A DNA stretch of 64,000 bases from Myrica gale (GCA_963930655.1 OZ005611.1:7323501-7387500); one strand, 5' to 3'; counted from the stretch's first letter, positions 24,341 to 39,848 are shown. A program made the numbers and translations. The notes: generated by a model not told the origin, from the letters alone.

Positions 24341-24803
24341 CACGTGGGGACCCAATATAAAATTTCGGGGACCCCACCACCAACACCTTTAAAGCAAACT
24401 TCAATTCATTTTTTTTTTTCTCGACAAAAACTTCAATTCATTTGAAAGCGCGAGGATGTAACAGTTCATCTCGCGCCCAAACACTGCGGGTCCGGTCGGT
24501 GCACGGATAGCACCCCCCGCCCCAATCGAGTCAACATCACGTGGGACCCAATATAAAAGTTCAGGGACCCCACCACCAACACCTTTAAAACAAACTTCAA
24601 TTCATTTGAAAGCGCGTGGATGTAACAGCTCCTCTCGCGCCAAAACAATGCGATATAATAGTTCAGGGACCCCACCAGGGCCACCACCAACACCTTTAAA
24701 GCAAACTTCAATTCATTTGAAAGCGCGTGGATGTAACAGCTCATCTCGCGCCAAAACAATGCGGGGTCCACCTGATAGGTGGACGGATAGCACCCCCGCC
24801 CCA
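24341..24803. repeat. Three imperfect direct repeats upstream of the HIPP gene
   Basis: Three copies (about 24341-24537, 24538-24652 and 24653-24803) share GGGACCCCACCA, ACACCTTTAAA, CAAACTTCAATTCATTTGAA, AGCGCG, GGATGTAACAG and CTCGCGCC in the same order. The first two begin with a CACGTG G-box (24341-24346 and 24538-24543). The block ends about 280 bp upstream of the HIPP start codon. Confidence 0.85.
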
Positions 24804-25079
24804 AGAATCAAGACCCAGTACGACGGGCCAAGTAACAGACGATCCAGATTAGTTTACATGAGATCTAATGGCGGACGGCCCAGATTTGAGGTGGGACCGT
24901 AGTAAAGGTATACTGTGGAGAGACCTTTTAAGAAAAAAGACGCCAGAGGTCTCTCACACCATCATTATCACTCGGGACTAAAGTATACGAGATATTTTTG
25001 GCGAGTCTTCCTAAAACCATTTCCATTTCCATTTCCATTTCCATTCCCGAACAATCTTGTGGTGTGCAGCGAAAGAGAG

Positions 25080-26146
25080 ATGGGTGCTTTGGATCATTTT
25101 TCCCACATCTTCGATTGCACTAATCATAACAAAAAGCTCAAGAAACGCAAGCAATTGCAGGTACATAACTTCTCCATAGCTCCTAAAAACAAGCTTTTTA
25201 TTTCGTTTGGCTATGCAATTTTTAGAGCCGTAGAGAAAGTTCATCATTACATTAGATTTTCCTTCCTCTTTGCTTGATATTTATGGTTAACTGTTTGGAT
25301 CTTGCCCTTCGGCAGACATGTTCAATGTTCGCATCTAGTAAAGCGATTCAAACTAGGAACTCTTTTTTATCTTAAGACTCGATCTGAAAGTGGGTGCTTG
25401 GTTATTTTTTGATTTCACGTTCCAGTGTTTCCCTTTACATAGAAAAATGGACTTCCCCAAAATTCCTCAGAAACCGTATGAATGTTGCTGTGTTTGAGTA
25501 GAAAAAAAGAGTGTTGCTGCGTTGGGGTCCCTCGCTCATGCCTCATGCTACAAGATCGCCCCTAGACTCGGCCTACGTCGAGCACAAATGGCCTCGACAG
25601 GCCTAAAACCATGTCGTATTGCTACGAACTAGTGTCCTGAGCCGAAGCTTTTTTCCCCGACTAGTCTGTGACTGTAGTACTGGCAGTCTGGTATCTTCCG
25701 GAATGCACCGCGAGTTTGCCAGGTGTAAATTAAACTCTTTGGCTGCTTTTGTGATTGGACAGACGGTGGAGATCAAGGTGAAAATGGACTGCGAAGGATG
25801 TGAGCGCAAGGTGAAGAGAGCCGTGGAGGGAATGAAGGGTGTGAACCAAGTTATCGTGGAGCCCAAGGCCAACAAACTCACGGTCATCGGATACATAGAA
25901 CCCTCGAAGGTGGTGGCCCGCGTGGCTCATCGAACGGGCAAGAAGGCCGAGATTTGGCCCTACGTGCCTTACGGCGAAGTTGCTCACCCCTATGCACAGG
26001 GAGTCTACGACAGGAAGGCCCCAGCTGGGTACGTGCGAAACGTGGAGGACCCGCAGATGTCGCAACTGGGACGTGCGAGCTCCCTCGAGGTGCGGTACAC
26101 TACAGCTTTCAGCGATGAGAACCCCGCCGCATGTGCCATAATGTGA
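25080..26146 (+). CDS. Heavy-metal-associated isoprenylated plant protein (HIPP)
   Basis: Small metallochaperone-like protein: one HMA domain plus a prenylation signal. Two exons, 25080-25160 (27 codons) and 25763-26146 (127 codons plus TGA), give 154 aa. The N-terminus MGALDHFSHIFDC and basic KKLKKRKQLQ segment are typical of the HIPP20-27 group. The exon junction reads LQ/TVEIKVKMD as in relatives. The metal-binding C-x2-C is C37 and C40 (MDCEGCERKV). A WPYVPY segment follows the domain. The C-terminus CAIM is a CaaX box expected to be farnesylated, which suggests membrane attachment. From memory the positional counterpart in Arabidopsis is At4g35060 (HIPP25). Metal specificity is not visible. 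A triplicated repeat with G-boxes lies just upstream and may affect its expression. Confidence 0.94.
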
Positions 26147-27685
26147 TTGACATAAATGCTTTTAGCGCTTTAGTAGCAAGGAACAAAGCGGTGATTAAAC
26201 AGAGAACAGAGTGCCTTCTTATGTAGGTCGGTAGGCCTGTTTTTCTTGTTGTGATTTGTGGTGCTGCAAATTTCTATTCATTTTTGGCTGGGCTTGTTCT
26301 TTTTTATTGTTTCTTAAGCGTTGGTTAGTGATTTTGACTTCGTAATTAAGAACCAATAAGTGTGTTCTTTGGTTGTACATAAGCAATTGAGTGTTCAAAC
26401 AAATTTCCTACCTTCAAGGTGTGCTATCTTTCAACGAGGGTTAGTTATTTTCCAAACCTACCCATCTCAAATCTTGTTTAATTCAGCACTCAATCACCTT
26501 CATCATCGCTCATAATGTACCTTTGGATTTTTTTAAAATGAAAAATTATATATTAGTTTATTTTTAATTTTACATTTTATCCGATGTTATTGCTGAGTTC
26601 ATATTCTTATTAAATTTTTTATTGATTAAATAATTTAATTATCAAAATTTAATATACTTTCTTAATTAAATTATATAATTTTTCTTTGTTTGAAGTGACA
26701 TAGTTAAACACGAGTCTCTCTTCCAAAATAGCGTAAAATACAAATATGTGATATATATATTTTTATTATTTTTAATATCTCTATTGATAAAGATAAATTG
26801 GAACAAAATATTATTTGAAATTTTAGGTGATAACTAAATGCTCATTTTTAAGGAGTTAGCAAAACACCGAAATTTGTTTAGTTTTCACTACAAATATTTT
26901 CTCATTTTCTTCATTTTACGCCTGACACAAACGCATCCTAGGGTTACCCTTGGCATAGCCATAACATTAATAAATATCTTAGTTTTTTTCCCAATTATTG
27001 TATTAATGTTGCTCAAATGTGGTTGACACTTGCAAAAGCTTGGTGCATAGTTTTCATGCAATGACTTCATGAAAAAAATGAAATGTGAAAAAAGATCATA
27101 ATCATTTGAAAAGACGTCTAAATATATAAAAAAGGAACAAGTAGAGAAGATGGTAGACAGAAGGATTTTTTTTTGAGAGCAAGCGATAATATTGCATTAA
27201 CGCACCAAAATGAGGGGGTTACACAAATGAGATCCTTTACAAACAGAACTCAAGGGGCCGGCATTTGGGCGAACGGCTCAAGGAAAAGGAGTTACAATAT
27301 CAACTGTATTTATAGGACTTGAATTAGAACATATAATTCCGTATATACTAATATTAGTTAGATTGAACCCAATCCATTATCTCAATTGGAACCAAAGGTT
27401 ATCTTTGGATTGATTTTTATTGTAATAATTAAGAAAATTTGTTGAGATATTTTTTTTAGGTGTTTGTGAAAATGGTAGGATCCATATAATTGATGTTTTA
27501 AAATTTATTTTCTTAAAATCTGTAAAAATATCTGGGCCTGGGCACGGATCCGATTATGAACGATATTATATAAGCTTATAGTATTTCTACCGGCCCAGTA
27601 TCGATCGTTTAGTAAACAGCAGCTCCTTCCCAGAATCCAAAGTCCCCATATTCTGTACCTCAACACACTTCGTAGTTCGTTCCTT
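26147..27685. other. Intergenic DNA between HIPP and MSI
   Basis: The HIPP 3' UTR runs to about 26400. AT-rich sequence follows. About 80 bases near 26985-27065 resemble the 3' flank of the F-box gene (41440-41520). No gene was seen. Confidence 0.45.
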
Positions 27686-27718
27686 CCCCCCCCCCCCCCC
27701 CCCCGCGACTCCCCCCCC
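27686..27718. repeat. Poly-C tracts in the MSI 5' leader
   Basis: Nineteen C (27686-27704), then GCGACT, then eight C, ending about 50 bases before the MSI start codon. It could form an i-motif or G-quadruplex in the DNA. Its length may be inaccurate because such tracts are hard to sequence. Confidence 0.8.
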
Positions 27719-27769
27719 ACGTCCTTCTTTTTGGCGGGAAACCAGCAACAAGCAGTCACAGAGAGTGAC

Positions 27770-31282
<3,513 letters not shown>

Positions 31283-34028
31283 GATCAACTATAGATGTTT
31301 TTTGCATCTTAAGCTACATTTCAGTTCAGGTTGTGAGGTTTAGGTAGGAACCGTATTTGACTTTTTGGTTTAGATGACCATCAGACTTTCGTAAAATTTA
31401 TAGATTTGAGGAGTCCTTTATAAATTGTCAACTCTCCATACGTTTGGAAACACGTTGGGGGAGTTCATTGAGTTCTTGGTTAAGAGCATCTTTGGGGCCC
31501 ACGAGATTTACTTTTATAGATATTCGTTTTACTTATATTATATCCAGAGGGTAAGGCTGGAGCTCGTGATGAGTCTTTGCAGTAACCTGGCCCAGTCTGT
31601 GAGGGCAAATGATATTTCCCCCCATCCATATCTGGTATCTCCACATACAAATGAAGTTTTCTTGAAGTCCATGACGGCTTCCTTTCTTGGGATACAATAA
31701 CATACAGGATACACAACCTCATGACATCATGTTGATGAATCAAAAGCACCAAGCAGAAACGCTTACAAGCTATGGACTTTGTTACTTTATCTGCTAAATG
31801 ATCCTAACACAGCACACACCCGCAATGAGAAACAAGAACTAAGACGGAGAGCTAGCAGGAAACGTGTCAGCCCGACTTGAAATGAATGGCCTGCAAAATC
31901 TTTCCTTTTTCCTTTGAAAATAACTCGTAATGGAGCATAATAAGAAGGCTAACAAGGCTTCTGAGCTCTAAGTTATGGGCAAGCACAAAAAGCTTTTGCC
32001 TTGCATCTCATACCAATAAGCGTTGGGAGAAACTTGACTATTGATGGGCTAATAGCTGTCATGGCGACCCCAGACCAATACCGAACCTGCTTTTAGCCTC
32101 ATAAACAAAAATCAATCTCACTCAGCTTGGCACTGTAATTTCTTTAGCATTGAACTATCTCAAGTCATTATTAACTGTATTACCCAAGTTAATATCCTCT
32201 TGCGTTCCTATGAAGCATAATCTGAGAGGAAAACACTACTATTTTACTGTTAATTACAGTAGCTTGACAAACTTGTAAATCTTCACTTGCATAACGAAAA
32301 TGGATTCAGTAGACTGAGAATAGAAGCTGAAGCTTTCGGTGCAATGCAAAGAGAAGGAAATCAGGTGATCAGTCTAGTACGTGAAAGGAAGAAAAATTTC
32401 TCAATAAAAGCTCCAACATCAAGTTCCTACAAGTAGCAATTGTTACCTGTGACGGTAAAAGACGAAGAGCGACCCCTACGCACACAAATACCCATTAAGT
32501 AGATATGAACCAAAACGTCTGTCACTTCTCATTAGGTATGCCCCAAAGAAATTTGGTACGGAGTTAGCCCAAGCGAACTTGGATCTGTTCAACCAGTAGC
32601 TAATCAAAAGATGAGCTATGGATATACACTTTGCCATCTTCATTTCTCACCCGTAGTGAGAGTGTTCCCTCGGTTGGAAATCACAGTGCCTGGTTGCTTC
32701 AGTCAAAGCCAACACACTAAGCAAATTACCCATTTTTGTGTCACAACTTGTGGATGACATGAATCCCTTTGCAGAACTTCAGCAAGAAGGCAATGCTTCC
32801 TTCCTGATTAAATCAGGCACTCTTTTGTCAGGTAAAAGCAACGGGCAGAAGCACACTTCTTATGTTAATGTAATTGCAAAGCTAAACCAAAGAATAACAA
32901 TTACTGGAAACTTTGCAAGCTCTATCTTTCCACAGAAATCACAAGTTTCGATCACACATAAGTGAGATTTGTTCTCACCTGTTCACGGCTCATACTACCG
33001 AAAGATGCAAGACACCCATCTCCCTATGTTCTGTAATTCAGCAGCCAATAATTCGAACAGCTTAGCAATGTAAGCAATTTTCAAAAACATAGTAAGAAAG
33101 CCGCAACATTGAATAATGTCAGTTTAATTGACTGATTTATGAGTACTCGTATCAAATAAGAAGGCTAACACTTAAGAGTGATTTAACTTTCTAGAAAATT
33201 GTACAGTTGGCATGAGTTCCACGAAATACACATAAACTAAGCTTTATGCTTTACAAGGCATTAGATGTAGACTAAATTCCAGAAAGCGACCAAAGCAACT
33301 CCAGAAACAACACCTAGTTCAGCAAAACTAATGCCTGAAGCACAGGAGCTCCAAGAACCCAACAGTGGGCAAGAAGAAAAAAAGGAAATTAAAGAAGAAT
33401 TCAAACGACCTGAACAGACAGATGATGCCGCAGTTCTGCTGCATTTCAACAAAACTACTTATTGGAAGATCATATGTACCCTTGAGGACAAAGACACTGC
33501 GAACTAAACAGCTCTTCAACTTGCTTTTCCTCCACGAGCCCCTCCTAATAATACACCATAATAATCAAGATCATAAAACACTTAATTTAACCAGTAAGTT
33601 GGACAATTCCAGAAGCTGCGATCAAGTAAATTAATTTATTTTTTTGATAAGTAATCAAGTAAATTAATTTCTTAATCGATAGAGAAAAAGAGGGACAGTA
33701 AGAAAGGCAAAGTAGACACAGATGTATCATTCAAGACATAGTAATCTCCTCCATAGGTACATCCTTCTCTCTAACCCCCCCCCCCCCCAAAAAAAAGAGT
33801 AAAAAAATCCCTTTATTCTTCATTTTTCCTGCATTTTCCTCATTTTCAATTTAATATAATGGAAGAGGGCTTAAACTTAGATATGCTCAACATTTTTAAC
33901 CCCTCCAATACCATGAAAGTTAAAGCAAGCAACCTGCAACTAATCAAACTCCCTCACATAAGAATGCCCTTCACTTTATAGATAATGTGGTTTCTTGAAT
34001 TGGGGTGGGATATGAAGTAATTCAGAAA
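31283..34028. other. MSI 3' end and downstream region of the bZIP gene
   Basis: The MSI 3' UTR is expected to about 31450. The rest probably includes 3' sequence, and perhaps introns, of the minus-strand bZIP gene. Donor-like sites on the minus strand (for example ACAG/GTGAGAAC near 32980) suggest spliced untranslated sequence, but no convincing coding exon was found. A C/A homopolymer pair stands at about 33775-33800. Confidence 0.4.
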
Positions 34029-34306
34029 GAAAAAGAAAACTGTGAAACATCAAAGGTCTGAGAACACAAATCTACCCTCTAGATTAAAATGAGAAAATAC
34101 AAATAATCTCCTTAAGGTTTGAATATCACCAAAGTTCACAACCAATAGTTCTCAAATCAAGTAATTCACACAAAGAAAAAGAAAACTGCGAAACATCAAA
34201 GGTCTGAGAACAAAATCTACCCTCTAGATTAAAATGAGAAAATACAAATAATCTCCTTAAGGTTTGAATATCACCAAAGTTCACAACCACTAGTTCTCAA
34301 ATCAAG
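34029..34306. repeat. Tandem duplication, period 146 bp
   Basis: Two adjacent copies share AAACATCAAAGGTCTGAGAA, CTACCCTCTAGATTAAAATG, AATAATCTCCTTAAGG and TTCTCAAATCAAGTAAT with very few differences, implying a recent duplication. It lies within the presumed 3' part of the bZIP gene. Confidence 0.9.
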
Positions 34307-35197
34307 TAATAACCAGAACTGCATTGCAACTAACATATGAATGAAGTATAAAAAACAACTATTCATCAAATTAACTCAATAGTGTGTGATTAAGTATGTA
34401 ATTGCTTAACCCAAGCCCATACCTCTAGCTTCCAATACTTACTCACAGAAAATCTAGCCCCAGGGAGAACTAAAGCAGAGAGGGTTCATGAGGCCAGCCT
34501 GGACAGGGAGTCTTCTTATGTTTTCAAGTGAATCTTCATATTTTCTCCTACTTAACTATTGTTAAAGCCAAGAAAGTTTATATACTTCTATAGGATGTTT
34601 TGCAGTTAAAAGTCTTTTGTTATCTGCATGCAGACTCCAGCTCAGCCTCAATCTCATGGTCCAAGTACTCTGTCTGAAGGTATCACTTTCAAGTCAGCAT
34701 CAAATTCTATAAGGACACAATCATTCTGCTTAGATTCAGCCTAGGCAAAATACAGTGCCATTGTTAGCTTATGCAGTTGGATATAATCTTATCATATGGG
34801 AATTCAACAACCTACCCTATCCCACCCATCTTTTTTTCAAATGTAGTGTGGGCTAAGAGAATAAATAACTGCCGAGGTCAGGATCTCTCATAAGCAAGCG
34901 CTTTAATGCTTCTTTACATCAACAAAACCAATATGAGATTCGCATATTAACTCATCGTTCTACATTACCTATAGGAAAACTATACAGGGCATTTACACTC
35001 AGATTACTCCTATCCTAAACAGTAAACGAATTGTAGAATATCCTTAAAGGTCATGTTAATTAAGAACATGATGCAATAACCAACCATTCCTTGGCACAAC
35101 AATAAGCTCCAGACTCGTAAGAAGTTATCAAAATATTCCCAACAAAAAAGAATTTGGTTTCTAAATAACCTAAAAAAGGAAAGGACTGAAGTTTCAC

Positions 35198-35975
35198 CTT
35201 TCCTCTTATTTGTACCAGAAGGATTGACATTGGAAGCTAAATTCCCAACACCACAACCAGAAAGCTCCTTGGATACTGAATTCTGATTCGCCAAACACTG
35301 AAGATTCTCAAATTCACAGCCACTACAGCCTTGTCCATCTATTGATGCATCTTCTACACTTTTACCATCGACCACAGGATGGAGACAATAGACCTGATCG
35401 ACGCATTGCATGTTACATGGGTTCATCACATAAGCGCCTGACATGTTTGGATTAGGAAAGTTTGCACTGACCGGTTTCTGATATGGAAAAGATCCAATCT
35501 CCCCTTCAATCCTCCCTCGAATGTCCACGAGCAAACACTTCAGCCTCGCAATTTCCGCCTCCAAAGCAGCTTGACCCTGTAACCTCTTCAATAACTGCTG
35601 ATTCAAAGTCCTTAATCTCACAACTTCATCCTCCAACGATGCAGCTCGGGCCTTCTTCTTCTCACGGTACTTGCGAACTGCTTCCCGATTGCCTAACGGG
35701 CGTTTCTTCCCTTTCTTTTCAGTGGATTCTGCACTATCATCCGTGGAAATCTTTTCCTCACTTTGGGCAGGCAAAATTTTAGTGTGCACGTGAAAACATG
35801 TATGCGTATGTGAAGAATCAGGGCCGGGTGGGTTGCAGGTGTGGGTGTGAGTGCAAGCATGAGTGTCCTTGAGAAGCTCATCAAAGAAACTATCCATCGA
35901 GCAACTACTCGGAACTTCCCCCATATTCGTACTCGGAAACACTTGGTTCGAGAAATCGAGCTCCCCGTCGTCCAT
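35198..35975 (-). CDS. bZIP19/bZIP23-type zinc-deficiency transcription factor (main exon)
   Basis: Group F bZIP factor; Arabidopsis bZIP19 and bZIP23 sense zinc and switch on ZIP transporters and related genes. The main coding exon gives 259 codons plus one base, starting MDDGELDFSNQ. The Cys/His-rich zinc-sensor motif covers residues 41-65 (CTHTHTC, then SHTHTCFHVHT). The basic region has N96-x7-R104 (GNREAVRKYREKK), followed by a leucine zipper to about residue 150 and the family tail IRGRIEGEIGSFPYQKP. The exon ends NKRK/G at a GTGAAAC donor; the last few residues must come from an unresolved exon at lower coordinates, because reading on in frame enters unrelated sequence. An acceptor just before the ATG (about 35990) suggests a 5' UTR intron. 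From memory the positional counterparts are At4g35040 and At2g16770. Confidence 0.93.
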
Positions 35976-35990
35976 TACGATATTGGAATC

Positions 35991-37150
35991 TCTGCCAAAC
36001 AAAATGCTTAGCCTAGGGAAAAGGTTACAAATATCACGACTTGCGAGGCAGACAGAGATAAAATTTGTCCACAATTCTCGGTCTTGATGAGAATAAACTA
36101 GTAACCCGATGCGAAATTGTATTTCTGAAAAGATTCAAAGGCCTAAAAATCAATCTAATAAGTCATCCCCAATTTAGCTCTTTCACAATCAAATTCAAAC
36201 CCATGAAACCAACTACGTCAACATGATGAGATCAACCATCCCAGACTATATGTGACAGCAACAATGGCTCAGGATCACCTAATCGAGCCAAAAGTAAGAG
36301 ATTTTTATCAAGCAGGGAAAGACGTAATCACAAGCTTAAACCAAAAGAACCGTACAAAAGATTCAAACCATAGGCCGAATCGAATAACTCGATGCGATTA
36401 CGAACAAAGATCGTGGCTTTGAACAAAGTTGAAAGCCCAGAAAGCAGGTGACGGGCTCAGAATGAAACCCTAGGTGGGCTGCAAATGATAATAATATTAC
36501 CCGGGGCTGGCGGCATCAGAAAACAAAAATGGACAAATGGTCATAAAAACGTTATTTGCCAGTGTGATATAGAAGGATATAGAATGTTTGGTTTAGAATT
36601 TAGAGATTTCACAGGCGCTTTCGAGAAATCGTGGAAAATTCAGTACATCCTTCGCCTACAATTTACATGACTATGATGTACTATTCACAAAACGAAGAAA
36701 AGTATCCTGTGGGTCACGGCCAACCGTACCATGGTTCTAAGTAGTCCAGATAAGACAAGATTCTACCTTAACCGTCCATTAAGCATTAACATAACGTGGC
36801 AGAATATAAGCCCAATGGCTCGTAGTGTATCTGGTTACATGGTATTACTGCCGTTGTGATTCCACTTGTACGGTCGCAAATTTCTGTCCTCATTTTTCAA
36901 AAATTCATATGATCAGGCAATATATCGATGTCAAAATATTTCCTTTCTTAAAAAAATAACTCAATCAAATCAAATTCTATCTACATTATTATTTGATTTA
37001 TTTTGTTATTATTCCATTTACTCAATTTTCTTTCTAATTTCCTACTCTGTTATCTTCAAGTTGGTTCTCCGTAATTCAAGCTCCTAATTTGTCTCTACCA
37101 CTAGCTGTACAGAATCACTAGAATCCCTGTAAATATGTTATTTGTATCAC
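35991..37150. other. bZIP 5' leader and intergenic DNA
   Basis: Upstream of the bZIP exon the minus strand contains likely 5' UTR intron and leader up to about 36480; AT-rich intergenic DNA follows. No other gene is supported. Confidence 0.4.
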
Positions 37151-37466
37151 ATTAGGAATAACTTTCCTTGTAGTAGTCGATTATGGTCCTAAAACATAGG
37201 ATCTAAATTGTATACCGCGGCTATTTATGCTAAACGAGTATTAGTGAAAAAAATAGGTTAAATGCATGTCATGCTCCTGTGGTATGCGGTAATAGCAAAT
37301 ATGCCCCTGAGGCAAACAAAATCCTTTTCATACCCCTGAAGTAAACATAACGGAAGTGCATATTAGGAATAGTTTTCTTTGTAGTAGTCGATTATGGTCC
37401 TAAAATATAGGATCTAAATTGTATACAGCGGCTATTTATGCTAAACGAGTATAAGTGAAAAAAAAA
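37151..37466. repeat. Half foldback element between 104-bp direct repeats
   Basis: Two direct copies (37151-37254 and 37362-37466) share TAGTAGTCGATTATGGTCCT, GGATCTAAATTGTATAC and TTTATGCTAAACGAGTAT. Between them lies the left arm only of the element seen whole at 21340-21593: GGTTAAATGCATGTCATG through CCCCTGAAGTAAACATAACG, stopping at the loop. Confidence 0.85.
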
Positions 37467-38157
37467 ATTGAAGCCTTTCGCACAATCTTCTTGTTTTTGA
37501 CTGGGACCTCTTTAGACTCGTAGCCAAGTAGGAAACATGCACGCCAAGGGCTCTCTTCGATCGAAGAAAATTGACAGTTGGTTAATGGACAGTACCATTT
37601 GGAACATGATCGCTTTTGTCAACTAAATGATTAGTACAAAACATGGCTTTGCAAAGTCATTATCAAGGAGAAGCCCATAAAGTGGAGCATTTCTTTGTTT
37701 AAAAAAGCAAGATTTCTGGGGTCCTAAATTTCAGCTTGGTCAAAATTCATGAACACAAGAATAAGAATAAGAATAAGAATAGAATCATTTTAAAAAAAGG
37801 CGCACTAGCTTAGGATATTTTATTCTCCTTAAATAATGGTTTTTTTTAAGTCACTTTTCCCTTCACAGTCTATCTCAAATATTGTCTCAATTACATATTT
37901 GATATATTAAACTTTTAAATTTTTAAAATTAATTAATTTGCATCTTGAAATAAAATAGTAATTAGAAACGTGTCACATTTTATAACACATCTAATATGAT
38001 TTTGAGGAATGAATTTTTTTTAAAGTTTTAGTGCTCAAAGTGTTAAAAAAAGGAAGTCGACAAATTTTGTTATATTCGACTTTTGTGTACATAGCTTGAA
38101 CAGATGTGACCGGACTAGGAGCCTAACAATAAACTTCCAACACTTGAAAGCAAATTT
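37467..38157. other. AT-rich intergenic DNA
   Basis: A short run of AAGAAT repeats (about 37760-37780) and nothing else recognisable. Confidence 0.4.
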
Positions 38158-38169
38158 TCATAGTGTGGT

Positions 38170-39593
38170 GGTATTTGTATCAACTTCATGTGAAATGGGT
38201 TCAACCGGTGAGGTCCAAGTATTTGGATGACATGCATTTACACTCGTGGGACCTAAGGCCAATATGTCATGGATTTGGCGTGGTTTTTGGTCCATTCGTC
38301 ATTTGTTAGCAAGACATATTTGTTATTTGCCTCGGAATGAGAGTAGCATTCGGATTTGGAAGGGTCCATGGTTGCCTCAGCATCCTAATTTTTGTCCCCA
38401 AGTGACTGATGTTGATCTGCCTTTGCCTGAGATTACTTTTGTTGATGAGTTAGTTTGATTTTGAGGCTAATGAATGAGATGGTAGTATGATTGCATCTAT
38501 CTTTGATGCCCCTTTGGCTGAAGCTATTCTTTCCTCTATGAAATTGTGTCCTTCCAGGGAAGATCAATGAGTTTGGAAAATTGATCCCAAAGTAATGTTT
38601 TCGGTGGCAGGTGCTTATCTTGGTATTAAGCAGTGGTCAGTTAACACTGGGCACCCCTTTTAGCGCAAGGATTGGTCTCGGTTGTGGAACATCTGCATTC
38701 AGGATACGCTTAAGTTGCATTAATGGAAATGTGCTCAAGCTGCGTTGCATGTGAGGGGGGCAGTGGCACACATAATTAATTTTGATTTTGATTAGCAGTG
38801 TTTGTGTTCCTTTTGTAGTTTGAAAGCAGAATTTGATGAACACTTGTTCTTGCGTTGTCGAGTGGCTAGAGTGGTCTGGCGTGGTTCCAGTTGGCCTTTG
38901 CTGATTAAGAGGTTTATTGATAGCTCTGTTGCTGAATTTATATTGGGTATTCTTTATGCTTCGAGGGCATTTGGTATCCCAAAGGTTGATTGTTAAAATT
39001 TTATTCTTGATGCTGCCTTGGTGCTTGACTCTCTTTGGTTTCTACGCAATGATATGATTCATAACAAGGCTACTGTTGACACCTTTGTTGTGATTCAAAA
39101 AATTAGACGTCGTTATTTGGAGCATTCTTTGCCGTGAGATCTTCTCACTCGGTCTTGACAGTCATGGTTCGCGACTCTGAAGGCTCCCTCTGTACTTTGT
39201 ACACCGAGCTTCTTACTTCACAAGATCCTTTGGTTGGCGAGATGGTCGCGCTTTGGGCTACAGTTCGGTTGGTTGAAGATGAGCCTTGGCCTCAAATTCT
39301 TTTTGAGTTTGATTGTTTGTCTATGGTTCAGGATGTGTTGACATGTCTTCTGTTGTAGGGTAGCATATGGAGGATTGATTGTCTAGTATTCGGAATTTCT
39401 TGTCTACGCATGCCCATCATTCCCTCTATTGGATTCCTCGCAGCCGATAGAATAAACTTGCTCATTGTCTGGCTAAGTGAGTTGCGTCTACAGCTACTTA
39501 TGATTTCATTTCGGTTTCTGCTATTCCAGCGCATGTTTCACTCTGTGATTATTCTTTGTTGCTTATTGTTTTTACGTTATTTAGAAAAAAAAA
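38170..39593 (+). mobile_element. 5'-truncated, decayed LINE (L1-type) with zinc-binding RT and RNase H regions
   Basis: A non-LTR retrotransposon tail. Broken frames encode the region after reverse transcriptase (SSIRIWKGPWLPQHP, about 38350-38400), a zf-RVT-like stretch (CSFCSLKAEFDEHLFLRC, about 38805-38858) and an RNase H-like segment (MVRDSEGSLCTLYTELL through ILFEFDCLSMVQDVL, about 39165-39340), separated by stops and frameshifts. An A-run closes the 3' end at about 39583-39592. The direct repeat TCATAGTGTGGT, 12 bp and perfect, stands at 38158-38169 and 39594-39605, so both borders are defined. It is dead: no reverse transcriptase core or endonuclease remains. Confidence 0.88.
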
Positions 39594-39838
39594 TCATAGT
39601 GTGGTCTTAAGTGACGGTAACATCCCGATATCACAGCCCACCCTCCTAAATATTTATGAAACCATTTTCTACTTATTTCTTGAATTATGTATTTTTTTAA
39701 TATAAAATATAAATAATTCCAAATCTTAATCAACAAACGAAGCCCTTATTCCAAAATAATATTTAAACTTTAAAACTTAAAATTTAAACCAAAAACCAAA
39801 ACCAAAACTAAAATTAAACTCTCCTCCCACGACAACTC

Positions 39839-39848
39839 TATATTTATA
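39839..39848 (+). promoter_or_regulatory. Candidate TATA box of the F-box gene
   Basis: TATATTTATA about 120 bp upstream of the F-box start codon. Sequence likeness only. Confidence 0.45.

Noticed and set aside
23497..24360. Open frames rich in Pro, Arg, Gly and Glu
   Set aside because: They read through CGGGTTCGGG repeats of a hAT-type miniature element and its tandem duplication; there is no family likeness and no start context.
32738..33634. Short open frames downstream of MSI
   Set aside because: No homology; the interval is more likely untranslated or intronic sequence of the bZIP gene.
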